A stretch of 64,000 nt of DNA from contig JAWXCM010000036.1 in assembly GCA_034408745.1 (NCBI GenBank), positions 1 through 64,000 of the forward strand, written 5' to 3'. The stretch comes from JAWXCM01 sp034408745 (GTDB lineage: Bacteria; Acidobacteriota; Terriglobia; Bryobacterales; Bryobacteraceae). The notes beneath the pieces are model-generated. The model searched no databases and had not been told where the DNA came from. It was given only the letters and a program-made list of their open reading frames with translations. How positions within the stretch are numbered: position 1 is the first letter of the stretch; the number at the start of each line of letters is the position of its first letter. Below are positions 1-8,485 of this stretch, one piece after another. The position numbers were made by a program, and so were the translations under genes.

Positions 1-2925
1 CGGCCTCTGAAGCGCCACCTCGACACAGCGGTCACTCTGATGAACGTTCCCGCTGCCTGGTCCACCGTCAACGGGCCACAAAACGCCGGCGCCGGCGTTA
101 AGATCGCCGTGCTGGATTCCGGGATCGACATTAGCCACCCGTCCATGCAGGACAGCTCGCTGCAATACCCGGCGGGTTTTCCGAAATGCGCGGGCAATGA
201 CTGCAACTGGGTGAACACGAAAGTGATCGTCGCCCGCAGTTACGTGAACCTGCTGGTGGGCACCGAGCCGCAGTTTTCGAGGCCCGACGACCTGTCGCCC
301 CGCGACCGCGTCGGCCACGGCACCGCGGTGGCAACTGTCGCCGCTGGTGTCCGGGCAGTGGGTCCGACGGCCACGGTCCAGGGTGTGGCACCCCGCGCCT
401 GGCTGGGGAATTACAAAATCTTCGGATCGCCGGGCGTCAACGGGCAGTACACGTATGACGACGTGCTGATCACCGCGCTCCGCAACGCAGTGGATGACGG
501 CATGGATATCGCCGTGCTTTCCCTGGGCGCCCCCGCCGGATGGGGGCCGAACGATTCCGGGGGCACCTGCAACAAGACCGGAACCCAGCCGTGCGACTGG
601 CGCGCCGCAGCGGTAGAAAACGCGACACGCCTGGGAATGACAGTGGTGGTTTCGGCTGGTAACGATGGCGGAATCGCCTCGGTTTACCCAGCCTTCAACT
701 CCATCCACAGCCCCGGCAGCGCACCGTCGGCGATCACAGTCGGCGCCACCACGAATTCGCACATCTACTACCAGAGCATCCGGATTACCGGCCCGAACGT
801 CCCGGCGGAACTGCAGCGAATCAACGCCTACTTCACCGACGGCCCCCGTCCCGACGCCAGCTTCCGGGCTCCGGTGCGCGACATTTCGAGGCTCGGCGAC
901 GATGGCAAGGCGTGCGCACCGCTGGCGACCGGCTCACTGAACGGTGCGGTCGCGCTGATTGCCCGCGGCGACTGTCAGTACGTCACCAAGATCAACAACG
1001 CGCAGAAAGCCGGCGCGGTCGGGGTAATCCTCTATCAGTCCCAGGCAAACGCGAACGGGACCTTCCCGATTCGCGGCCTCGAAGAAACCGGCATCCCCGC
1101 CGCTCTGATCGGCAACAACCGGGGTGTGGCTCTGAAGGATTACGTCGGACGGGAAGCGAGCGCAACGGCTGCTTTCGACGCCACGCTCACCTCCGTTTCC
1201 CTGCCCGGGGAAGCCGACCGGATGGCCAGCTTCTCCTCTCGTGGCCCGTCCATCCGCGACGGCCTGATCAAGCCGGAACTGGTGGCAGTGGGCACCGATC
1301 TCTATACCGCGACCCAAACGTACGACCCGAACGGCGACTTGTACGATCCGTCGGGATACGTTGCGACGCAGGGCACCAGTTTCGCGGCTCCGATGGTCGC
1401 CGGTGCGGTGGCGATCGTGAAGCAGCGCAATCCTCGCATGACCCCGGCACAGCTGAAGTCCGCAGTGGTCAACACCGCGAACAATCTGATCAGCGACGTT
1501 GACGGCAGCCGGCAAATCCAGGCCGAGGTGCTGGACAAGGGTGCGGGCAAACTCGACGCCGGCAGGGCCGCTCAGACGAATGTGACGGTGGAGCCGTCCA
1601 CGTTGTCGTTCGGCGTCCTCGGCCAGGGGCTCCCGGCCAACGCGACAGCGCTCCGATTCTGCAACTTCGGTACCGGCTCCGTCACCCTGAACATGACCGT
1701 CGTACCGTTCAACAGCCAGACCAGCAGCGCGTCCGTGACGCTGAGTTCCAGCAGCCTGACGGTCGCGGCCGGCGCGTGCAGTTCGGGATTCACCGCGCGA
1801 CTAAACGGAACCCGGCCGACGGCCGGTCTGTACCAGGGCGCCATTACCGTCGCCGGCGGATCCGTACCACTGCGCATTCCGTACATGTACATAGTTGGTG
1901 ACGGCTTTCCTTTCAGCGTCTTCCCGCTGAAAGGCGACGGCTTTGAGGCCATTCCGGGCGTAGAGAAGGACCTGGAATTTAAGGTGGTAGACCGTTACGG
2001 AGCACCTGTGGCCAACGCTGCGGTTCGCTTCCAGACGACGCTGGGAGACGGCTCGGTCAAGTCAGAAGGAAAGACCACCGACGAACTCGGCATCGGCTTT
2101 GCCACCATCGTCACCGGACGACAGCTGGGCGATCAGGAATTCTTCGCCTTCGTGGGTCCGACCACCAGCTTCGGTCTCTATTTCATCGGCTATGTTCGGC
2201 CCGAACCCGCGCTCACCTCCAGCAGCGTGGTCGACGCCGCAAGCCAGCAGACCAGCCGGGGATTCGCTCCGGGTTCCTACATCAGCATCTATGGCCGTGG
2301 GCTGAGCGACACGTTGCGCTCATTTAACACGCCGTACCTGCCGCTTGCGCTGGCCGGTGTCAGCGTCAGCTTCGACGTAGCATCGCCGAAAGCCAGCTAC
2401 CCAGGCCGGATTCAGTTCGTCAGCGACGGACAGATCAATGTGCAAATCCCCTGGGAACTGGCCGGCGCGCCCTCGGCGCAGATGAAGGTGTCCATTGGCG
2501 ACTACTCGTCGTCTCTGGTCACCGTGCCGATCGGCGCAGCATCTCCCTCGCTTTTCGAATATCCCGATTCCAGCGGGCGTTTATACGCTGCCGCGGTCGG
2601 TGGTCCTGGCGTGATCGGCACCGGAAACACCGCAAAGAAGGGCTCTGTAATCAGCCTTTACGCCAACGGGCTCGGCGTAGTGGACAACCAGCCAGCCAGC
2701 GGTGAACCGGCGTCACTGACGACGTTGTCCGGGGCGAAGACCGCACCGACAGTCACGATTGGCGGACGACCTGCCGCGGTCTCCTTCGCTGGTTTGGCGC
2801 CTGGATACGTGGGGCTGTATCAGATCAACGTGACCGTCCCCGCTGACGCGCCTTCCGGCGTGCAGCCCGTAGTGGTGACTTCGGGTACTGTCAGTTCGAA
2901 GGTCAGCAACATTCCTGTGGAGTAG
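1..2925 (+). CDS. Secreted subtilisin-like (S8) protease, 5' end outside window
   Basis: The reading frame is open to base 1, so the signal peptide and most of the propeptide lie upstream. Numbered from the Met codon at 40, the catalytic triad is Asp26 (VLDSGID), His93 (GHGTAVA) and Ser447 (GTSFAAP). A protease-associated (PA) domain is inserted at about residues 290-385. The last 230 residues or so, from about 730, match the Solibacter-type C-terminal domain TIGR03437 (motifs GFAPGSYISIYG and INVQIPWEL), which is known from large secreted acidobacterial proteins. The product is probably an extracellular or surface peptidase. The next gene is a paralogue lacking the C-terminal domain. The bases before the Met at 40 encode a stretch like the propeptide/catalytic junction of that paralogue, so 40 is not the true start. 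Confidence 0.93.
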   Translation, partial: RPLKRHLDTAVTLMNVPAAWSTVNGPQNAGAGVKIAVLDSGIDISHPSMQDSSLQYPAGFPKCAGNDCNWVNTKVIVARSYVNLLVGTEPQFSRPDDLSPRDRVGHGTAVATVAAGVRAVGPTATVQGVAPRAWLGNYKIFGSPGVNGQYTYDDVLITALRNAVDDGMDIAVLSLGAPAGWGPNDSGGTCNKTGTQPCDWRAAAVENATRLGMTVVVSAGNDGGIASVYPAFNSIHSPGSAPSAITVGATTNSHIYYQSIRITGPNVPAELQRINAYFTDGPRPDASFRAPVRDISRLGDDGKACAPLATGSLNGAVALIARGDCQYVTKINNAQKAGAVGVILYQSQANANGTFPIRGLEETGIPAALIGNNRGVALKDYVGREASATAAFDATLTSVSLPGEADRMASFSSRGPSIRDGLIKPELVAVGTDLYTATQTYDPNGDLYDPSGYVATQGTSFAAPMVAGAVAIVKQRNPRMTPAQLKSAVVNTANNLISDVDGSRQIQAEVLDKGAGKLDAGRAAQTNVTVEPSTLSFGVLGQGLPANATALRFCNFGTGSVTLNMTVVPFNSQTSSASVTLSSSSLTVAAGACSSGFTARLNGTRPTAGLYQGAITVAGGSVPLRIPYMYIVGDGFPFSVFPLKGDGFEAIPGVEKDLEFKVVDRYGAPVANAAVRFQTTLGDGSVKSEGKTTDELGIGFATIVTGRQLGDQEFFAFVGPTTSFGLYFIGYVRPEPALTSSSVVDAASQQTSRGFAPGSYISIYGRGLSDTLRSFNTPYLPLALAGVSVSFDVASPKASYPGRIQFVSDGQINVQIPWELAGAPSAQMKVSIGDYSSSLVTVPIGAASPSLFEYPDSSGRLYAAAVGGPGVIGTGNTAKKGSVISLYANGLGVVDNQPASGEPASLTTLSGAKTAPTVTIGGRPAAVSFAGLAPGYVGLYQINVTVPADAPSGVQPVVVTSGTVSSKVSNIPVE

Positions 2926-2969
2926 TGGACTCGTCCGACGTACGGGTGTGAGAATCAGAAGTAATACCC

Positions 2970-5261
2970 GTGCGTCTCGCCGTTATTTATCTGATGCTGG
3001 CTGTGAGCCTCCTGCAGGCTCAGGTGATTCCTGGCAGGTTCATCGTCGAACTGGCTGACGAGCCCGCCACTGTCACGAAATCCGCAGCCGAAACCTCGCG
3101 CGCACGCGTTCGCACTGCTTTGGAATCGAAAGGCCTTCGAGTCGTCGGATCCACCACGCATGTCCTGAACGCGCTGGTCGTGGAGGGCGCCGACGCAGCC
3201 GCACTGCGGGCAATACCCGGCGTACGCAAGGTATACCCGGTTGTGACGGTCCGCAAATCGCTGGACCGCGCGCTGAACCTTCATCGCATCCCCGAAGCCT
3301 GGAACCTGCTGAATGGCTCCTCGAATCAGGGCGAAGGCATCCGAATCGGTATCCTCGACACCGGCATCGACGTCACTCACCCGGGTTTTCAGGACGAATC
3401 GATGAAGGCTCCGGAAGGCTTTCCGAAGGGGAGCGCGGCATCGGAGTTGTCCGGCACCAATGGCAAAGTGATTGTCGCGCGGCAGTACACCCGGGGAGCC
3501 AATTCCTCCAGCCGCGACGGCGACGGGCATGGCACCGGAGTCGCGATGATTGCGGCTGGTCGAGCGCACAACGGTCCCCGGGGTCCCATGACAGGCGTTG
3601 CACCGAAGGCATGGCTCGGCAACTACAAGGTGCTGAACGATTCCGGAAGCGGTTCCACCGACATCGTCCTTGAGGCCGTTGACGATGCGGTGGCCGACGG
3701 CATGCAGGTGCTGAACATGAGTTTCGGGTCCTTTCCGGCCCTGCGCCCTGGTGACGACATCATGGTCCGGGCTGTGGAACGCGCTGTCGCGGCCGGTCTG
3801 ATCGTGGTGACTGCGGCGGGCAATGAGGGTCCGCACCCTGCGACGCTTTCCTCGCCAGCCATCGCACCATCGGCCATCGCAGTGGGGAACTCGGCGAATG
3901 AACGCATCTACGCGACATTCGTGCGGGCAGGAGCAAATGCTGCGATCGCTGCACTGCCTGGCAACGCGACGGGTATGCCGGACTCGGTCTCCGGTGCGCT
4001 TGTCGACGTGCTCAGCATCGACAGCACTGGCCAGGCCTGTCAGGCGTTGCCCTCGGGCAGCTTACAGGGCCGGGTCGCGCTGATCCTCCGCGGCGAGTGC
4101 GATTTCGAGGTCAAGCTGAACTTCGCCACGGTGGCCGGGGCTGTCGGCGCTATCGTGTATTCCCGCCCGGAAGACCCCGACGCAGTTCATATGGGCGTCG
4201 GCCGCGCGACACTGCCGGCCGTTTCGGTGAATAACTCCGACGGACTTCTCCTGCGGGATCAGGCTCATAACGAGCCTTTCACGGAGGTGGTGCTGGCATT
4301 AACTCCCGCCCTGGTGTCCACAAGCCCAAACCGCATCGCCGGTTCCAGCAGCCGTGGACCCGATCCGAACGCAGGTGTAAAACCCGAGCTTCTGGCTGTT
4401 GGTACCAGCGTTTACACGGCCCTGACCAGTCAGCGCGGTGTCCCAGCCTGGCAAATCAGCTCCGGTACCAGCTTTTCATCGCCGCTGGTAGCTGGCGTAG
4501 CGGCACTGCTGCGAGCCGCACGGCCGGGCCTGACGGTGGCTCAATACCGGTCGTTGCTGATCAACAGCTCAGGTGAGCTGTCAGCGACGGCGGGCGAACC
4601 GTTCCCTTTGCAGTCGGCTGGCGCGGGTCGTATGAATGCAGCGGGGGCGATGTTGACGACGGTCGCCGCGGTTCCGGCGACGCTGTCCTTTGGCGTGGGC
4701 GCGTCATCCACGGTCACCCGGGACCGACCCGTCACGCTGACCAACCTCGCCGCCGCGCCGGACACGCTAACGCTTTCGGTGACAGGTTATGGGAAGGGAC
4801 CGCTGCCCGAGTTGTCGCAGAATACGGTCTCGCTGGCCGCTGGTGCCTCTCGCGAAATCGCGCTCCGGTTTAGCGGCACCGAGCTCGCCCCGGGCGGTTA
4901 CGGCGGACTGCTGCTGGTTCGCAGCACGCTTTCCGACTCTGAGGCGCGTATTCCATGGTGGTTCGCTGTTCCGTCCGACAAAGTCTCCGTCCTGACACTT
5001 GTGGAGGGGCAGGACAGCGTCCGTGCTTCCGGTGCGGCGAATGTCTACGTTCGGCCCACCGACGCCAACGGGTTTCCGGTGGAGATTCGACCGGAAGTGA
5101 CGGTGGTCTCCGGCGGCGGGCGCGTGGTTGGAGTGCAGGCGCACCTGCTGTATGCCGGCTTTTACACGGTCGCTCTGCGCATGGGTCCATCCGCGGGCAA
5201 CAACGCGTTCGACATTACCGCCGGCGGAGTGACACGCCGGCTAGTTATTGTGGCGAACTGA
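2970..5261 (+). CDS. Secreted subtilisin-like (S8) protease with PA insert
   Basis: A 763-residue protein with a GTG start and an N-terminal signal peptide (hydrophobic residues 3-17). An I9-like propeptide region follows, to about residue 100 (IPGVRKVYPVVTV). The catalytic residues are Asp130 (GILDTGID), His187 (DGHGTG) and Ser501 (GTSFSSP). A PA domain is inserted between His and Ser at about residues 330-440. The C-terminal 220 residues look like beta-sandwich modules and lack the TIGR03437 domain of its upstream paralogue. The two genes are 44 bases apart and look like a tandem duplication. The 3' end overlaps the convergent PEP-CTERM protease gene by 21 bases. Confidence 0.94.
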   Translation: MRLAVIYLMLAVSLLQAQVIPGRFIVELADEPATVTKSAAETSRARVRTALESKGLRVVGSTTHVLNALVVEGADAAALRAIPGVRKVYPVVTVRKSLDRALNLHRIPEAWNLLNGSSNQGEGIRIGILDTGIDVTHPGFQDESMKAPEGFPKGSAASELSGTNGKVIVARQYTRGANSSSRDGDGHGTGVAMIAAGRAHNGPRGPMTGVAPKAWLGNYKVLNDSGSGSTDIVLEAVDDAVADGMQVLNMSFGSFPALRPGDDIMVRAVERAVAAGLIVVTAAGNEGPHPATLSSPAIAPSAIAVGNSANERIYATFVRAGANAAIAALPGNATGMPDSVSGALVDVLSIDSTGQACQALPSGSLQGRVALILRGECDFEVKLNFATVAGAVGAIVYSRPEDPDAVHMGVGRATLPAVSVNNSDGLLLRDQAHNEPFTEVVLALTPALVSTSPNRIAGSSSRGPDPNAGVKPELLAVGTSVYTALTSQRGVPAWQISSGTSFSSPLVAGVAALLRAARPGLTVAQYRSLLINSSGELSATAGEPFPLQSAGAGRMNAAGAMLTTVAAVPATLSFGVGASSTVTRDRPVTLTNLAAAPDTLTLSVTGYGKGPLPELSQNTVSLAAGASREIALRFSGTELAPGGYGGLLLVRSTLSDSEARIPWWFAVPSDKVSVLTLVEGQDSVRASGAANVYVRPTDANGFPVEIRPEVTVVSGGGRVVGVQAHLLYAGFYTVALRMGPSAGNNAFDITAGGVTRRLVIVAN

Positions 5262-6125
5262 ACCAGTCCGGCGCCCCACGAAAACCACCAGGAGCCCGGC
5301 GGCGCAAAGCAGCACCGTTCCCGGCTCGGGTACCAGGAAACTTTCCACCCATTCCCCGGTCAAGTCGTCCACCAGGTTGGCGTGTATGTTCGAATACTCC
5401 ACGTTCGTCGCAACCGTTGTGGTCCGCGGCAAATCACCTGCGGAGGCGACTCCGACAATCTGGTTGCCGAACAGCATCGGGCCGCCCGAATCCCCGCCGT
5501 TCACCAGCCCTTCGTCAGCGGCCGCTATGTTGAAGGTCGCCGAAATCAATAGTGGTTCGTCGGGCGTGGAGGCTCCGCTCAGGGTGGTCAGGTACCCGTC
5601 AATGGTGTTCCTGGCCCAGTGGCGCACCGGGTTGGAAAAGTTGAGCGAAGGGACTTGCCCTCCCAGCCCAAACCGCCCGTAACCCACAATATCCACCCAC
5701 GTTGCACCCGGTAAGCCGGTGGAAGTGATCCCGCCGTAGTCGCGCTTGATGCCGTAGATGGTGGCGTCCGTGGGAGCATTCACACTCAGTCGCAGAATCG
5801 CGACATCATACTCAGGAAGGTTGCCAACAGGGCTGGGCCTGGGGCCGTACTCTGGATGCAGATAGCTCTGGGACGCGGCGATTGTCACGCCTGAGCCTGG
5901 CGTTGAGAACGTCACCTGCCAGGAGGAGGCGCCTGAAACACAATGGCCAGCAGTCAGGATCAGGTCGGCCGCGATCAGCGAGCCCGAGCATAGTCCGCTG
6001 TTGGAGTGTATAGCGACAACGCCGGTAAAAGCCGAAGCCCCGGTGGTGAATCCGGAGACGTTGGACTGGATGATGATCCCGAAAGAAGGGGCTGTTGCGA
6101 GTAATAAGAGGGCGAAGTACCGCAC
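5241..6125 (-). CDS. Trypsin-like (S1) serine protease with PEP-CTERM anchor
   Basis: A 294-residue secreted protease with a GTG start. A signal peptide (about residues 1-16) precedes a chymotrypsin-fold domain with His61 (LTAGHC), Asp107 (YDVAIL) and Ser213 (GGDSGGP). The C-terminus has the three parts of a PEP-CTERM sorting signal: VPEPG at 265-269, a hydrophobic segment, and an Arg-containing tail (GRR). In known systems exosortase recognises and removes this tail. No exosortase gene lies in this window. The gene converges on the upstream subtilase and overlaps it by 21 bases. The substrate is unknown, and regulation of secreted proteins or self-defence are equally possible. Confidence 0.92.
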   Translation of the reverse strand: MRYFALLLLATAPSFGIIIQSNVSGFTTGASAFTGVVAIHSNSGLCSGSLIAADLILTAGHCVSGASSWQVTFSTPGSGVTIAASQSYLHPEYGPRPSPVGNLPEYDVAILRLSVNAPTDATIYGIKRDYGGITSTGLPGATWVDIVGYGRFGLGGQVPSLNFSNPVRHWARNTIDGYLTTLSGASTPDEPLLISATFNIAAADEGLVNGGDSGGPMLFGNQIVGVASAGDLPRTTTVATNVEYSNIHANLVDDLTGEWVESFLVPEPGTVLLCAAGLLVVFVGRRTGSVRHNN

Positions 6126-6201
6126 GGTAAATACAGCGTACTTCGTAACTGTGATTCTTCACAACGGTAATAAGCCTTAGGCAGTCAGGGTTAGCGGATG
6201 C

Positions 6202-6207
6202 TATCCT
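6202..6207 (+). promoter_or_regulatory. -10-like TATCCT, probable leaderless promoter of the amidohydrolase gene
   Basis: TATCCT ends 6 bases before the GTG start at 6214 and there is no Shine-Dalgarno sequence between them, so transcription would begin at about the start codon. The hexamer overlaps the right arm of an inverted repeat, GTCAGG (6184-6189) and CCTGAC (6205-6210), which could be an operator. No convincing -35 box is visible. Confidence 0.45.
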
Positions 6208-6213
6208 GACCGC

Positions 6214-7653
6214 GTGCGAACAGGGACTTTGCTGCTGGTTTTGTGCCTTTGTGTAACGGCGCAGAGCCTTCAGATTCGAAACGTGACTGTAATTGATGCC
6301 GCGGGCGCCCGGCCCGGACAGACCGTCTCGATCACCGGAGGGCGCATTGTGAGCGTGCTGCCAGCGGGCCGCGGAGCCAGCGGCGGTATCGACGGAACCG
6401 GCAAATTCCTGATTCCCGGCCTCTGGGATATGCACGTCCACCTGTGGGAAACGGACCCGATGCAGAACCTGTACGTGGCGACCGGGGTGCTCGGCGTACG
6501 GGATATGGGCAGCGATTTTGAGCGCACGAAAAAGCTCCGGGCCGACATCATTTCGGGGCGGGTGATCGGGCCGCGAATCTACACGTCGGGCGCCGTGCTC
6601 GACGGGGCTGGGTCGCAGATGAAACAGGCCCCGGTGCTGGAATGTCCGACGCCAGAAGCGGCGCGCCAGGCAGTGGACAAGCTGGAAAAATCGCCCACCG
6701 ATTTCGTAAAGCTGCTCTCCGGATTGACTCCCGACGCCTATCGAGCCGCCGCACAGAGAGCGCGGGTGATCCGAATGCCGTTTGCCGGTCATCTGCCGGA
6801 AGGCGTCACCGCGGAGGACGCCATCGGCGCGCGACAGCGCAGCATTGAGCATATGTTCGGCATTCCCATGTCCTGCACCCCTCTGGAGAACTCGCTGCGG
6901 GAGCAGCGGGCCGAAGCGATCCGGAAGAAGGACCGGGCCGCATTGGCTTCGATTCGTAAGAGGATGTATGAGACGTTCAGCCCAGGCCTCGCCAATCGGC
7001 TGTTCCACGATATGGCGCGGTACGACGTCTGGCAGGCGCCGACCCTCACCCTGTGGCAGCGAATGGACCTTCAAAACCTGGACAGGCTGGCCACCGCGCC
7101 CGAACTGAAGTATGTGCCGGAGGCGGTCCGCAAAACCTGGGCCGATCCGCGTAAGGATGCCGAAGGCGTGAAGCCGGAGCGTATGGCCGAACTGAAGCAG
7201 GAATACGAGTTCCATGCGCGGCTGGCGAAGATCATCTGGGGCTCGGGCGCCGGCGTGCTTGCGGGCACCGACACGGGCGACCCGTACGTCGTGCCGGGCT
7301 TCGCACTTCACGATGAACTCGAAGCCATGGTCGAAGCCGGGATCCCGGCTGACGAAGTGCTGAAACTGGCCACCGCGGCTCCGGCGAAGTACTTCGGAAT
7401 CGAAGCGACGCACGGGTCGGTGGCAAAGGGCAAGACGGCCGATCTGGTGCTGCTGGATGCCGACCCTCTGCAGGACATCCGCAACACACGGCGCATCTCG
7501 GCCGTCGTATCGAATGGCAGGCTTCTTGGACGCAAGTGTCTCGACGCACTGCTCGAGGGCAAACAAACCGGGTGTCCGGCGTCGGCAGTCCCGGCGGCCG
7601 CGCCCGAGAAGAAGAAGAAAGCAACACATGCCGTTCCGCGTACTAAGCGCTGA
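6214..7653 (+). CDS. Secreted metal-dependent amidohydrolase (imidazolonepropionase-like)
   Basis: A 479-residue amidohydrolase-superfamily enzyme with a signal peptide (about 1-18), so it probably acts in the periplasm or outside the cell. Metal-ligand motifs are visible: His74 and His76 (WDMHVH), Lys166 (DFVKLLSG, the likely carboxylated lysine), His193 (AGHLPEG), His213 (IEHMFG) and Asp353 (AGTDTG). This is the pattern of the prolidase/imidazolonepropionase-like group, which often hydrolyses peptides or cyclic amides. The real substrate cannot be read from the sequence. The C-terminus is a basic, low-complexity tail (EKKKK). The GTG start gives a clean signal peptide. The 3' end overlaps the next gene by 26 bases. 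Confidence 0.88.
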   Translation: MRTGTLLLVLCLCVTAQSLQIRNVTVIDAAGARPGQTVSITGGRIVSVLPAGRGASGGIDGTGKFLIPGLWDMHVHLWETDPMQNLYVATGVLGVRDMGSDFERTKKLRADIISGRVIGPRIYTSGAVLDGAGSQMKQAPVLECPTPEAARQAVDKLEKSPTDFVKLLSGLTPDAYRAAAQRARVIRMPFAGHLPEGVTAEDAIGARQRSIEHMFGIPMSCTPLENSLREQRAEAIRKKDRAALASIRKRMYETFSPGLANRLFHDMARYDVWQAPTLTLWQRMDLQNLDRLATAPELKYVPEAVRKTWADPRKDAEGVKPERMAELKQEYEFHARLAKIIWGSGAGVLAGTDTGDPYVVPGFALHDELEAMVEAGIPADEVLKLATAAPAKYFGIEATHGSVAKGKTADLVLLDADPLQDIRNTRRISAVVSNGRLLGRKCLDALLEGKQTGCPASAVPAAAPEKKKKATHAVPRTKR

Positions 7654-8485
7654 AGCTCGCTCCATTCTCAGTCCCACCACCGGCTTCATCAAAGAGGCAG
7701 GGTTCACGCATTCGTTGACTCCGGCCCGAAACTGCACCTACGGGTGCTCCTACTGCTACGTGCCCACAATGCGAATCTATGCTGGTCTGCGGCGTGAGGA
7801 CTGGGAGCACTGGGGCGAGTTCACCACCTTCAAACACAATGCCGCAAAGCTGCTGCAGCGTGCCGTTCGGCAACACGCGTCGGTGTACTGCTCACCACTG
7901 GTCGACCCCTGGCAGCCGGCCGAAGAGCAACAAAGGATGATGCCGGCGATTCTGGAGGCTTTGGCCCAGGGTCCTCCGCGGCTGATCACGTTTCAGACGC
8001 GCAGTCCAGGGATCATGCGGGATCTCGACTTACTGCTGGTGCTGGCCCGCAAGACCGACGTGCGCGTGAGCTTCTCCATCACCACCGACCGCGACGACGT
8101 CCGCCGCATGTACGAGCCGCACTGCGAAACGAACCCATTGCGGCTGGCGGCAATCCGTCAGTTGACCGCTGCCGGCATCCGCACGTTCGCCACGCTCGCG
8201 CCGATCCTGCCGTGCAATCCGGAAATGCTGGTGGAAGCCGCGGCGGAGGCGTCGGCCGAAGATTTTGTCGGCGATCCGCTGCACATTCGGGCGACGAAGC
8301 GCACCGGCGCGACCACACGGCCGGCAGCCGCCCGCATCGCCGCGCAGCACGGGCACGAGCAGTGGTTCGAACCGGCGTTTCAGAATGAAGTAGTAGAGCG
8401 AATCCGCGCCGCTGCTCACCGGCACGGGCGGCGATTCGAGACGGGTCCGGAGGGATTCTCATGGCTGTCGCAGATCTCGCGATGA
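7628..8485 (+). CDS. SPL-family radical SAM protein
   Basis: A 285-residue radical SAM enzyme with the 4Fe-4S motif CxxxCxxC at Cys36, Cys40 and Cys43 (NCTYGCSYC). The sequence around it (YVPTMR, then SPLVDPWQPAE) is typical of the Rv2578c/SPL-like group. That group is named for its similarity to spore photoproduct lyase, but its true reaction is unknown. I start it at the ATG at 7628, after an AGAAGAAG ribosome site. The frame is open further upstream, but that part is only Arg-rich shadow sequence. It overlaps the amidohydrolase gene by 26 bases and the aldehyde dehydrogenase gene by 25, so the three are probably co-transcribed. Confidence 0.88.
   Translation: MPFRVLSAEARSILSPTTGFIKEAGFTHSLTPARNCTYGCSYCYVPTMRIYAGLRREDWEHWGEFTTFKHNAAKLLQRAVRQHASVYCSPLVDPWQPAEEQQRMMPAILEALAQGPPRLITFQTRSPGIMRDLDLLLVLARKTDVRVSFSITTDRDDVRRMYEPHCETNPLRLAAIRQLTAAGIRTFATLAPILPCNPEMLVEAAAEASAEDFVGDPLHIRATKRTGATTRPAAARIAAQHGHEQWFEPAFQNEVVERIRAAAHRHGRRFETGPEGFSWLSQISR

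Noticed and set aside
5812..7737. A 641-residue antisense frame opposite the amidohydrolase gene
   Set aside because: It is Arg/Pro/His-rich, lacks recognisable motifs and mirrors a clear enzyme gene with signal peptide and metal motifs on the other strand; it is a GC-rich shadow.
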